Source of the DNA: Rhizoclosmatium globosum
Taxonomy: Eukaryota; Chytridiomycota; Chytridiomycetes; Chytridiales; Chytriomycetaceae
Direction of reading: 5' to 3'
DNA: 64,000 nucleotides
NCBI GenBank assembly: GCA_002104985.1
Contig: MCGO01000122.1
Span: 56,475-120,474, forward strand
Below are positions 1 through 11,600 of this stretch, piece after piece. The position numbers and the translations under genes are program-made. The notes below the pieces were generated by a model. That model searched no databases. It worked only from the letters and a program-made list of their open reading frames with translations, and had not been told where the DNA came from. Numbering within the stretch: position 1 is the stretch's first letter; each line of letters starts with the position of its first letter.

Positions 1-396
1 GTTGTTGTTGAACCACCATCTGACATTCCAGTCCATTTAGAAGGTCCTATTGAAACTCGTGCAAAGCTGCTGCTTGCAGCCAGTGAGGCCCACGATGCAA
101 CCAAGAAGAAAATTGCTAAAAAGGGTGGAACTTTTGTATGTTTTGAAGTTGGGGATTCTGTTTGGGTGAAAGCAGTGAAAAACAAAGGATCGCAACGTGG
201 TCAACAGACAAAGAGGATCCAGGTTCCAGGCACTATTGTGCGAGTGTGTACTTCAGGGCTGAATGAGCGTAACCATACCTATGATGTAATGGTTAGGATT
301 GGAGATAGTGAAAGATTGGACGAGAAAGTTTCTGTTTCATTTATCAAGACTCGCAAAACTAAATGTGAGATGAATATTCACTTTTGTTCTCAATAA
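1..396 (+). CDS. C-terminal end of a probable transposable-element protein (partial)
   Basis: An open frame runs from the first base of the window to a TAA at 394-396, so the 5' part lies outside. The visible 131 residues contain a basic stretch followed by a small beta-rich segment with the motif VGDSVWVKAVKNK and later TYDVMVR. This resembles the C-terminal tail that follows the integrase core in retroelement polyproteins and related DDE enzymes, but no catalytic residues are in view. It lies 130 bp from the truncated 3' end of a receptor-family gene on the other strand and may have caused that truncation. The assignment to a mobile element rests on general resemblance only; it could be an ordinary unknown gene. 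Confidence 0.4.
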   Translation, partial: VVVEPPSDIPVHLEGPIETRAKLLLAASEAHDATKKKIAKKGGTFVCFEVGDSVWVKAVKNKGSQRGQQTKRIQVPGTIVRVCTSGLNERNHTYDVMVRIGDSERLDEKVSVSFIKTRKTKCEMNIHFCSQ

Positions 397-525
397 ATTT
401 CGTTTATATCTTGCATATTTGGGTGACAATTTTTGGAAGTGTCCTCTGACTCTTTTCCCAGCTTAGTTTCCCAAGAACAACCACCGCCATGGTTCTATAA
501 AGCATTGCAATGTCATTTGCTAACC

Positions 526-1188
526 TCAAAATATACAGAAGAAGCGAGAATAAGACGAATTTGAATGATGAAAGGAGGAGGACAGTTGTGCGAGAAGGAC
601 ACTTCCGGATGTGACACACGTGTCCAGCGACACTCCGTATCCAACCTTGGCAGGTTTTGAACAGTCCGACCCCGTGTATGTTGTGACTCCAAACAGTCCC
701 TGATAGTTCAAAAGAGAGATGCTCATTGAGTTTTGGCATGTCGAGTTCTTAACGGATCCATACAATTGAATGTCCTTAAAATTAGTACACGTGCTGTCCG
801 AAAAGACAGAGCGGTACAATGCTCCGTTTGTGGACTCGATAGTGATCTTGGTGCTTTCGCCGCTGGAAGCCGGGACACACGCATCCAGGAGTACCTGAAA
901 GCCACCAGTTGGTTGCCCCGCACAGTCCGTACCTGTGTTCAACGTCTGGACTTGCGGAACGGTCTTGTTGAAGTATGTGTTTCCGAATGTTGAAATGTCT
1001 GTGACACAGGCGCTTGTTGCGTAGTATCCTTTTGGGGTGCCTTGCAGTGCAATTGGTGCGCACGTGCTGCTTACGGACGCGGCAGTGCAGTCCGTGCTGT
1101 TTGGATACGTGTATTGGATCCATTGCACAGTTTTCGCGCACTTGGCATCCGTGTAGAGGATGGTGGCCGTGAGTTTGGGAGCAGACAT
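526..1188 (-). CDS. Cys-rich receptor-like family member, truncated (ectodomain only)
   Basis: The protein starts MSAPKLTATILY, the same entry into the first Cys repeat as the full-length relatives, and keeps about 190 residues of ectodomain: conserved Cys pairs, the STFGNTYF segment and the VTTYTGSDC repeat. It then stops after a short Ser/Phe-rich tail that matches nothing in the family. The second half of the ectodomain, the membrane helix and the SAM domain are missing. No signal peptide is visible. The truncation point faces the transposon-like fragment at 1-396. If expressed it would be a soluble ectodomain; a pseudogene is at least as likely. It is the outermost member of the left cluster. 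Confidence 0.7.
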   Translation of the reverse strand: MSAPKLTATILYTDAKCAKTVQWIQYTYPNSTDCTAASVSSTCAPIALQGTPKGYYATSACVTDISTFGNTYFNKTVPQVQTLNTGTDCAGQPTGGFQVLLDACVPASSGESTKITIESTNGALYRSVFSDSTCTNFKDIQLYGSVKNSTCQNSMSISLLNYQGLFGVTTYTGSDCSKPAKVGYGVSLDTCVTSGSVLLAQLSSSFHHSNSSYSRFFCIF

Positions 1189-1289
1189 TTGTGGAGATTG
1201 TTGTTCAGCTTTCTATCAAAGTTCTGCAATCTCCAAATCAATAACATTAAATGCTTGCTTTATTGAAATGTTTATTGAAATGTTTCAAA

Positions 1290-1426
1290 GAGCGTCTGAC
1301 TCGGCCAATTGGTTCACTCTTTCATTCAAGCAAGCCAAACTCTTACCGAGGCTGCCTAAGACCAGGAAACTGAAAATTGAAGTCATTCAATGTTAGTAAC
1401 ATGAAGGTAGAGCCGTCGCATGCTTC
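1290..1426 (-). pseudogene. Relic of a SAM-domain terminal exon
   Basis: Read on the minus strand, this stretch gives CDGSTFMLL, then LNDFNFQFPGLRQ, then, after a frame break, SLACLNERVNQL. The intact terminal exon of the next gene (1812-1993) has LDGHTFLLMKVDDFNFQFPSL and VLNEERLKA in the same order. It is therefore a decayed copy of the last exon of a receptor-family gene. No matching first half of a SAM domain is recognisable in 1430-1810, so the rest of that copy has been lost. It shows that the left cluster once held another member. Confidence 0.6.
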
Positions 1427-1811
1427 ATCCGTCAGCCAAACCTCGGAAACATCAAATACACGTTGTTTCAAATATGTGGTACTCCAGAAACTATTTATCA
1501 GTTGACCTTGGCCGTTTGAGCCTATGGCAGCGGAGAATCATCAATCCAGCACTGGTAAAATTTCGATCAGTATACGTTGATAAAAATACCCTCCTGTTGC
1601 ATTATAAGTGAGTTTCTACGTAGCATACGATGATGCATCAATCAACAAAGGCATGTAATAACTGAGCGGAGACAGCAACACTGTATTACACTTTGTGTAC
1701 AGCCATTGCAAAACAAAAAACTTTGTACTAATTCTTTTTACGTTCAGTGGTTAGCAAGGCCTTATAAAATGCTGATTCTAATTTATTTTGCATATATGCA
1801 GCTGTTGTACT

Positions 1812-3544
1812 TTAAACTTCATAAGGAGGTGCAGCAACAGCAGAGATCTCCATCGCTTTCAACCTCTCTTCATTCAAAACCACCAAATTCTCCAACGCAG
1901 CGCGAAAGTGTAGGCGCTGTCTCAGACTCGGAAATTGAAAGTTAAAGTCATCTACTTTCATCAACAAGAAGGTATGGCCGTCTAATTGTTCGCCTAAGTC
2001 AACTGGTTAATTAAACGTATGATAGGAAACGTATAACAAACGTTTTATCAGCGCTATGATCTCAGATGTTGCCTCATTCCGAGATGCCCATGCAACAACA
2101 TGCGAAACAGTCCATTGTGAGGGAATTGCGGGAAGCCGCACACCATCAAAGTCTACATATTGAATTCCGTCGCGTCCGATTGTTGGCATCTTGGTGCTGA
2201 CTGGATTTAATTCCACCATCAAATTCATTGCACCAAAGATGGCTTCACCCGCTTTCTCATCTCTGTTATTATTTTCGAGATCAAATGTTCCAAACGAAGT
2301 TGATGAAATTGTTCGAGTGCTGGAACGGACTGATGGAGAAGCTGTAAGCATTGGTTGTTTGTCGAGACCTGAAGAAGATTCCAAAGTCCTGAATGGAGAG
2401 CGAATTAAGTCGTTGTAAGACTTTGCTCTTGACAGCCAGAAAATAACTAATCCGAAAGTCCTAATAAAATTGTAGTACCAGTGATGACACCAACAATGAC
2501 TCCCATGTTACTACTACGACTAACTCCACTTGAAGTTGAGTTAGTTGAGCCATTAAGGCTGGCACTTTGTGATTGCGACATCAAAGACGGAATACTTGAG
2601 ATAAGACTTTTGTTGAAAACCACAACTCCATTGCTTGTACATGTACCGTCCGTTTCATAAATCAGATTGCTTACAAGTTGACCCTTACAATTAGAGCCGG
2701 AATAATACAAAAGCTGAATTGATGATCCGTCATCTGGAATGGTGGTGTTCACAGACTGAGCATAATCTCCAAATCTTCCCGAAGAACAAGTGTGTAGACG
2801 ATAGTCTCGATCATACGAGAAAAGTCGACATTTGCTATCGGTGTATTGTGTGAACTTGTATGTCGGAACTTCGTTAAACGTCGATTGTACCAGTTTTTTC
2901 GAATCAATCTTTGTGGCACATTGGTATGTAACATAGTCTCCGTATGGATGTTGATAACATGGTTTTTCCTGGCATTTGCGAGGGGACACAAAGTGTTCAA
3001 TATTTGATGGTGTCTTGCAATCCGACCCAGTATACGCAGTGACAATGTGATATCCTTGGTAATTGACAATAGATACAGTGTTATCCGCTTGACATGATTG
3101 AGCATCCACCGAGCCATATGGTAAAACATCCTTTAATCCAGTGCCAGTGCAATTCCGATCTGAATACGTTGACAGAAATATTCCGCCAGTTGAATTCAAT
3201 ATAACTTTCGATGAAACATAGGCGTTTGTGCTGAATGCAGGCATACATTGGTCTACAAGGGACTGCCAACCGCCCTTTGCAGTGCCAGCACAGTTGGCTC
3301 CAGACGAGAGACTCAAAATCTGAGGTACATCGCTTTCGAAATATTGTTGGCCAAAACTTGCAATATCCTTTGTATTGCTTACGGTCTCGGGCACGCATGC
3401 GTTTCGTATGTATGAGCCTTGCGTCACTTTCACACACTTCGAGGATGAGAACACGCAGGCTTTGTTCGACAACGAATATTGAATCGCATTTGCAAATATA
3501 CAGCTTGAATTGCTGTAGAATATGGTCGCTGTTAGCCGGTACAT
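1812..3544 (-). pseudogene. SAM-domain receptor-like protein with one frameshift
   Basis: The start is MYRLTATIFYSNSSC, matching its relatives. A roughly 330-residue Cys-rich ectodomain leads into a membrane helix. Inside that helix, near 2449-2455, one base appears to be missing: frame 1 stops after GLSD, while the next frame continues as LVIFWLSRAKSYNDLI, which aligns with the juxtamembrane region of the neighbour at 3964-5629. The first SAM half (LPAIPSQWTVSHVVAW) follows. A 48-bp GT-AG intron (1994-2041) comes next, then the terminal exon (REQLDGH ... APPYEV). Everything else reads open, so this is either a very recent pseudogene or a single sequence error. A start 14 codons upstream is possible but less like the family. 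Confidence 0.75.
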
Positions 3545-3963
3545 CAATTTTTGGTTGATTTCCTTCAGTTTAATGTTCAGCTTCAAAAGCTTGAATCATT
3601 CAAAACGGCAGAACAGCAATCAACGAGAAAAACTCTGTATGAAATAAAAGGATTGTTCATTTATTTTGCTAGACATTATAGCCTCACTCAATTTCAGCAA
3701 TCAGTTCTTAACTCTGCTTTTGAAACCATCGTCAAATTGTGAAGGCTTCCGAACAGAAGTGAAAGATCAAGAATCTGGAGTTAATTATAACTGTTTGTTT
3801 CAAATTTGTTGGAAGTATGATTTAATAGGCAGGCGGCATTTCAAATTTGAAGAGTGAGTTGTTTGTTACTGAGGCAACATTGAAATTACTTGTTATGAGA
3901 AAAGTATTTAATACTTGTGTTTGTAAAAAATGGATATATTCGGGTAAATAAGAAACACAGATT

Positions 3964-5629
3964 CTAGCCTTCATATGGTGGCGCAGAAATAGATGTCATC
4001 GCCGCAGTCTTCAACCTTTCTTCATTCAACACTGCCAAACTTTCCAATCCAGCACGAAAGTGCAGACGCTGCTTCAAACTCGGAAATTGAAAGTTGAAGT
4101 CATCCATTTTCATTAACAAGAAGGTCTGACCGTCCAACTGTTCATCTAATTAAAAACATTAACATCAATCAAGCTGCATGCCAAACGACCATACTTTGAA
4201 TAAGTTCGAGAATTTCAGGTGTGGCCCCGTTTCCAGAAGCCCACAACATGACTTGTGAAACTGTCCATTGTGATGGAATTGCTGGAAGTCGTATGTCACC
4301 AAAGTCAGCGTACTGAAGCCCATCGTGTCCAATTGTTGGCATCTTAACCCCAACTACATCATGTTCTGTCATGGAGTTCATGGCGTCGAACACAAATCCA
4401 GCTGATTTCTTGTCACTATTGTGGTTCACCAAATACGATACACTTGATTGTGTTCCAGCCCCTGTTGAGTCATCCATAGCAGGTTGATTGTAAGAATTTG
4501 TAGAAGAGTCCAAAGCCCTGACTGGAGACCATGATAAGTTGTTGTAAGGCTTTTTCCTTGATACCCAAAAGACAACAAATCCAATGAGCCCCAGTAACAC
4601 TAAACTCCCAACAACAGCACCAACTATAACTCCGACATTACCAGTTCCACTTTCACTATTAGCTTGAGTAGGCACGGTAGTTGGGAAGAGAGTCTTGTTA
4701 AATGCAATAGTTTCGGATCTTGTGCAAGTACTGTCTGTGGGAATCAGCTCACTGTCTGCCACCTGACCTTGACAATTAGTGCCAGGATAAAATGAATATT
4801 TAATGAACGCTTCGTCTTCCGTCATCGAAATGCTTGTAGACTGAATATTATCAACGCCATGTTCTGCGTGGCATGTATTGAGGCGTATAGATGAGAAATC
4901 GGTTAGAAGTTTACACCCTCTATCTGCGTATGTAGAGACTTTGAAAGAAGGAGCTCCGCTGAATGCTGATTGAACCAACTTGTTATAATCAACCTTTTGA
5001 GCACACCGGTATGAAACATAGTCTCCGTTTTCGCTTCTCGAACAAGGTGATTCCTTGCACACCTCTGTAGCGATGTAAAGTTGGACGTTAAAGGGCGTAT
5101 TGCAGTCAGATCCTGTATAAACAGTCGTAATAGAATATCCCTGGCTATTTATGATGGATACAGCGCTGTTCAATAGGCATGATGGAGCATCTATTGAGCC
5201 ATATGCTTGAACGTCCCTCAATTCAGTAATGGTGCAGTTACGATCTCCGTAAGTTGAGAGAGAAATTGCACCAGACGAATTTACCGTCACTTTGGAAGAG
5301 GCATTGGCCTCAGTTTGCAATGCAGGCATACAAGCGTCTAAACGAGACTGCCAACCGCCTTTCACGCTGTCGGTACAATTGGAGCCAGCAGTAAGGCTTA
5401 AAATCTGAGGAGTGTCTTTGGGGAAATATTGTTGACCAAAGGTTGAGATACCTTGGCTGTTGATTGCAGTGGATGGCACACAAGTATTGGTTGCGTACAA
5501 GCCTTCAACAACTTTGACGCACTTGGACGACATTTCCACACAGCTCGCGTTTGATGAAAAGTACTGAATCGCGTTAGCGCTGGTACAGGCGGAGTCACTG
5601 AACAATATGGTTGCTGTAAGCTGGGACAT
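3964..5629 (-). CDS. SAM-domain single-pass receptor-like protein (intact)
   Basis: Two exons (5629-4195 and 4145-3964) are joined by a 49-bp intron inside the SAM domain, phase 1. Residues 1-325 form a Cys-rich ectodomain with repeated Y-x-D/G-x-x-C units (LFSDSAC, STYGDRNC, VYTGSDC, STYADRGC, FYPGTNC) and many N-x-S/T sites. Residues about 331-353 are a membrane helix (GVIVGAVVGSLVLLGLIGF), followed by a basic stop-transfer and a Ser/Asn-rich linker. The SAM domain starts at LPAIPSQWTV. The protein ends SAPPYEG. There is no signal peptide, although the preceding gene ends only 72 bp upstream. This is a good reference copy for the family. The ligand and partner are unknown; SAM domains usually mediate oligomerisation or recruitment. 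Confidence 0.85.
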
Positions 5630-5701
5630 TGTTAAATTGATTGGAGTTCAGCAAAAAAACGTGATGCAAAAAAGCAAAATAAATGTATTGGAGATCTCTT
5701 T

Positions 5702-6679
5702 CTAAAACATTATGACATCATCTAATGAAATGCCAACATGAAGGATAGATGCACCCTCCAAGGAAATCGCAAATTCGAGCGCATTCTTTGCATCGTTGGA
5801 ATTTGAATGCAATGTTTTCGTGTAAGGCATTTGAAATGGCTTTATGGCCGTCGTCGAACTCCCAGTGGCAATGAGATGAGCGTTCAGCTGCAGTTTAATG
5901 AATTCCATAAATTGAGATTCCAAATGAACGGGAATTCGAGGAGATGGGCCTGCAGTAGTTGTCGCGGATAATGAAGAAGTTGACACCGAAGTTGAAAGGT
6001 TGTGAAGGTTTCGGAACTCCAATACGCGGTTGAGAAGCTGTTGATACTTGCTTCCAGTTGCCGTAAATTTTGGATAAAACTTACGGACAACTTGTGACCA
6101 GCGAAGGCTTGAGTTTGAAGACTGGGTGGGTTGAGGGGTCAGAACAGCCAGAGGCCCTGACTGACCATCGCATTTAGCGGCATGATTTGAGAAAGCCGTA
6201 ACACTTATTCCCGAATAGTGGAGACAGGGACAATGAAGACGGCCGTCCACTTGATTGCGAACAATAACTATTTCAAGTAGCTATGAATTCCAGAGGCAAC
6301 GCCCACGAACCAACAAACCTGTCTTTGAATCCGATCCTCTGAACTTCACCTTAGTTTGTTTGCAATGCGAGCGGCGCAAGTGGACCGCCAGGGCTTCCTT
6401 CGAGTTGAGCAGTGTTTTGCAGTGTTGATCCGGACACGCAACCTTTTGGGCCGCGGCGATCCCGGAAACTGCGCATTCGGTCAACGTCAAAAACTCTGAA
6501 TTCGATGGATTTGCGGGGTCAGTTTGGGCGAGTCGCTTGCTTGATTCGGGTTTGGAAGTGGTGAATTCGGACGGAACCAGCGAGAGTGATCCTGTCGATT
6601 CGGACGACGAGTCGACAGTGGCGGTCGTCAACGTTGGTGAAACGGGCGGTTCGCTTGATCGCGGTGGCGGCGGATGCAT
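5702..6679 (-). CDS. Hypothetical C2H2-type zinc-finger-like protein, in-frame stop
   Basis: The first part (6679-6281) has a Pro/Ser/Thr-rich N-terminus and a clear C2H2 pattern, CPDQHC-x12-H-x4-H. A TAG at 6281-6283 interrupts the frame. The same frame continues open to 5702 with a second, weaker Cys/His cluster (LHCPCL ... HAAKC) and a roughly 150-residue tail I do not recognise. Because the two halves are in the same frame, a nonsense change, readthrough or a base-call error is more likely than an intron; no intron of normal size fits. It sits between two receptor-family genes on the same strand. Nucleic-acid binding is plausible from the zinc finger, but no specific role can be given. 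Confidence 0.5.
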
Positions 6680-6769
6680 TCAAGTTGAAATGGTTGTTGT
6701 TCGGACACAATAGGAAAAGTATTTATGAGGCATAATAAATCGGAAATCATTGTAAAACAGAGAAAACGT

Positions 6770-8558
6770 TTAAACTTCGTAGGACGGTGGAGGGGCAAGT
6801 GTATCAGCAGCGGTAGCGTTGATTCGCCGTAACTCTTCGAGCTTCTCCCAAAACCGTACTCGCGCTCCAACCTTCAAGTAAGAGCTCAGCTGATCTTCGG
6901 TAAGCAATAAGAGAGCTTGTCCATCAATTTCTTGTTCTGCGAAAACAAAGCATCAGAATCTTTAAGGACCAAAGAATCTCCTCACCTTCAACAAATGTCA
7001 CTAACTCAGAACTGCCGTCATTCTTGGTAACCCATGAAACAACATCGCGAATTTTCCACTGGGATGGCAATGCACGAAGAATCAAATCGCCAAAATACGC
7101 TTCTTGGTTCTTCTTGGTCTCAACACGATCCACAGTCACCATCTTCCCAACGCGAACTGGCTCGGATACTGCAAGATTGATTCCGCTGAATAGCGATGCC
7201 CTTTTAGCTTCAGCAGACTTCTTTTCCGATGGTACTACAGGGTCTGTTCCAAACACAGTCACAGATCCCGAGTCACTCGGTGAAGCAATTGATGAAGCTT
7301 GATGCTCACCAGCGTTGGAGTTAGTTTCGACAGTGCCGCCTTGGTTGGATTTTCCATTGATCCAGGAAAATGGACGTAAAGAGCTCGATCCAGATGTCGC
7401 GAGAGGGACTCCAGACAGAAAACTGTCAGAAGAGCTTCCGACAGGAGAAGTGAGTAAACTAGCATCACTTTTGGCGACATCAGCTGCGGACTTCTTCCGG
7501 TAGTAGATGAAACCAAAAACACCCAGCCCAAGAACGGCGAGTCCACCAACAACACCTCCAACAATCGCTCCAATTGGAACACCAGATGATCCTTCAGAAT
7601 TTGCGTCACGGTTCAAAAATATCTTGGATCCAGCTGAACAAGTTCCATCAGAAGGATATGTCGTGGAATCCGGCACAACCTCTTTTCCCTGACAGTTTAT
7701 ATCGGACCAATATGAGATCCGGATTGATTTGCCATCAGGAAAAAGGGCCGCACTAGAGGACTTGATGCTATTATCCTCGTATTCAGCATTCGTGGAGTAA
7801 CACGTATTCAAAGCGATCGCCTCTGCTCGCCAAGGAAATGTACAAGCAGTATCCTGAAACTCTTGCAACGTAAAGAAAGGAGTCTTGGAAGCCGCGAACA
7901 CGGACTTGGCATAACTGGTCAAATCGTTTGTGGTGGAACAAGACCTAGTGGTATACTCGATTGCCTCGTTTCGGTTACAGACGTTGCTTGCAGTGCAAGC
8001 TGAGTTTGCGAGGACGTATTCTACTTTCGCTGTCGATCCAGCTTTACAGTCAGACGAGGAGTATGAGGTTACTTGAGCAAATCCGGAATAGTTGATGAGA
8101 CTGATTTTGTTGGATTCCATGCATGAGGTTCCGTTGATTGATCCGTACTGTTTGAATGATGATAAAGTGTGACAGCTCGGGTCAGTGTACGTCGACAAGA
8201 AAAGACTACCACTTAGTGGATCGGCCACCACCATGGTCGAATTTGTCGTGTTTGGCACTGGTGAACAGACTTTGTAAGGGATCTGCCAGCCGCCGGTTGC
8301 AATGCCTGAACACTGCGAGTCGGTGCTGAGACTCTGCAACTGGGTCCAGTCTTTTTGCAAGTACTTGTTTCCGAATGTTGAAATGTTATCAACACATGCA
8401 GTCTGGATGTAGAAGCCTGGAGTTGATGTGGACTGAACACAGTTGGTGGAGGCCACGCATCCAGTTGCAGGTGATGAGGTATAATCAATGCGCACGGCGT
8501 TTCCCGTTATGCAATTTGCGTTGGGGAAGTAGACTGTCGCAGTCAATGAGGTTGCCAT
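6770..8558 (-). CDS. SAM-domain single-pass receptor-like protein (intact)
   Basis: The protein begins MATSLTATVYFPNANC, with the first Cys repeat starting at residue 5 and no signal peptide. URB2 ends only 52 bp upstream, leaving no room for an extra signal exon. The ectodomain spans residues 1-320 with STFGNKYL, STYTDPSC, SYSSSDC and related repeats. The membrane helix is at about 326-350 (VPIGAIVGGVVGGLAVLGL, a glycine zipper). A long Ser-rich cytoplasmic linker precedes the SAM domain, which is split by a 49-bp intron (6937-6985, phase 1): exon 1 ends LVTFVE and exon 2 continues EQEIDGQALLLL. The C-terminus is APPPSYEV, a canonical PPxY. All reading frames are open. Confidence 0.85.
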
Positions 8559-8609
8559 TAATGGATTGATTTGTGGCTGTGTGAAGATGCCGAACTCAGA
8601 ATGCGTATT

Positions 8610-11600
8610 TTATTCACCGCCTTTATAACTCTGCCCTTCCCACTCCTTCACAATATCCTTATAGACAAGTTTAGCAGCTGCTCCTGAAACAGCCACTCCG
8701 CCACCAAATTGCAACGCGTCCAACCCTGCAAGAACTGACTTCCGTCCAAACTCCCCACTCAGATCCAACAAAGCGAAAATTCCAGTCAACAACGCCTTCT
8801 TGACACTTCCAGGGAACGGCGACAAGCTTGCCTGAATCGCGACAAACTCAGAAACCAAAAGCCCGGCATGTTTGGAAAATGGACGAACTGTCGCGCTTGC
8901 ATTAGACTGCAAGATTGTCTGCGCTGTCGCTGTCTCTTTCGATGCACCGCTACCTATTGCCGACTTCTGAGTCATCTTTTCAAGTATACGCGCGAGACTT
9001 TCAGCAGCAGCGATTGGATTATTGAGCTTCAGCTTTGAGAAGTACGGGTAAGGAGTTTGAATGAATGTTGGGATGTTGTTTCCAGATGATTCCGAAGATG
9101 CCTGGAGTCCACCCAGATCTTGTTTGAAGCAATGGAATAGACCACGAATGACACCAATATAGGCTGGAATGGAATCAACCAGTGGTTCTCGTCGTTGAGT
9201 GAGGATGCTTGTCAATAATCTGCAAACTGCGTCAAAGAGGTCATCAGGTCCCAAAAATGTGGACTCGGAGGTTTGTGCAGCTGCTTTAAAAAGAGGGCTG
9301 TGTTTTGCGGCGAGTAACGAGCAAGCATTTAATATAAGAGAGAGGTCAGATCGACTTAGTTCAAGAATCTGTGAAAAGTAATCATATCAGTTTCGAGTTT
9401 CAACAATGAAATCCACTCACTCTGTCCTCTGAGAAGCGAGTCAAGAGAGTAATAGATTGCACAACCAAGTCCACATTTCCAGAACCTTCAATGATACGAG
9501 ACAAGCTAACGACTATTCGCTGAAAGACTTTTCGAATACTGCTCCGTTTTCCTATCACAAAATCAATACACTTCTTTGTCCCGTGCTTAAATACTCACCA
9601 CTTTTTTGAGCTCCCGTTACCAAAGTTGTGACTAAATTTAAAGCAGCCGACAAATCCCATGAGTTGGATAATACATTATCCAGCCCCACAGACAGTGGAG
9701 TCAAGGCTTCCATTAAATCCAAGCTGAGGTTCAATACAGATGGAACAAACGTCGTCGCAGCACATTTAAAGGCAAACGTGGAAATGGCTCTATGAATGAC
9801 CGAGACTGCGTTTGCATCTATAAAAACATCTTGGTCAATACAAAGACAATAAACTAAAATCCACTCAACTCTTTCCCCAAGCTGCCTTCAACAAGGTCCA
9901 ACAACTGTTCACTAAATTCTCTAAAACTGATTCCTCGACAGTAGCCTCAGCAGGTTGTCCCTCTAACTGATGTAATTGGATTGATAAAAAGAGAGCCCCC
10001 AAATCCACAATCTGCGAACTACTGTCTGAAGACTGAATGAGTTTCGACATTGTAGCTAGACACTCGTCGGCAAAGATGAACATCTCGTGAAGAGATTTGG
10101 TGTTGTCTGTTATGTTAATGATTTAGAACCCCAAGACATCACCCCAAGTTGTTTTTTACCTAAAACGCCGTATCCCTCTTTAAACAACATCAGCTGTTCA
10201 AATACTCTGAAACCCGACACGTATCCTTCAAGCTCTAAAGCTTCACCAGTCAAGCCAGTTCCACCTCGGATTTGTTCTAATAACCCAACAGCATACTCTT
10301 CAACAGATTTGAGTAAACCATTCGAGATATCTACAACAAGTTTCAAATTTCCTGCAACAACTGGTTTATCCACATCCATATCGGTAGCTTCGTGTTTCTT
10401 TGCAGGAAAAGATGAAACTATCGCCCGTAAGAAACAGAGGACAACTTCCAGCCAGAAGGTGTTCCGAGGAAGGGTAGATAGCCACTTGACATGAAAAGTC
10501 AAGTATTCAACTGGAGTACCGATCGATCCTTTTGGAAGCGTGGCAGTGGCTCGCTGAATCAGTTTCCTAAAGGCATAATGAGATTCTCAAAAGTTCTGAA
10601 AGGTTGTGTACTCACGAAATAGTAAGCTCATAAATGAACCACGTTTCTTTTCTCAAAACTTCTCCCTCAACTCCTTTTCCTGAACTCCCAACTTCCAAAA
10701 ACCACTCCAAGACACGCGGCGAATAAAGCGTCACTAAAGTGTCATCACGACTTTCCATCATCCGCGCTTCCAGTTTCCTACACATTGCCTTCACATAAAT
10801 CTCAGGGACAACGAGTTCGAGAAGAACGAGGACAGAAACGAGACAGTCACGTTCATGGTATTGGAAATAGACTGTTGGAAACGTGTTGAGAATAGCGATC
10901 AAGTTTGATACTTGATTCACAACTTGTGCGGAAAGTTTCTGTTTTGCAAAGTATGAAACAGTTTCAAGGATTTTGGGGATGGAGGGAGAGTCTGGCGACA
11001 AAGACTTTCCTGCAGCGGAAAGTTGATTGAGAATAACGTGGAAAGCTTTTGTTGATGAATTGCTGAGTTGTGGTGTAAGAGTTGCAGTGACGCTTTTGAT
11101 CAATTTTGAGAGGAAGATGTCTGATTCACCAACAATATTAGCAACCATATAAGTGATGTATCGATTAATTACCTCGAATTGCGCGTAACTCATAAAACTG
11201 CGAACTCTGAAACAAACTTGCACTCAACAGCCGCAACGTGTATTGCCCTTCCTTGACGACAACTGGTTTCTTCTCATCTCCACCTTTAACAGTTTCAATC
11301 AGCGTCTCCACAATAGATTCGATCTGTTGAGTCGACGCCAAATGACTGCAATATAATCAGCACAACAACTCCATTCCAAAAGCTATCGATTAAAACTCAC
11401 CAAACAGGAACCAAATGATCCAACAACGCCGCCCAAACAGCCACTCCAACCTCCAACCTCTTCAAACTCCCATCCCAAACTCCATCACCCTTCCCCTTCC
11501 CACGCGCCATAACAGTCTGAACACGTTCAAGCGCCATGGTAACCAACGAAGCAGTTTCTCCTTCCATCCTCGGATCCAATGAATTACTAGCAACACATTC

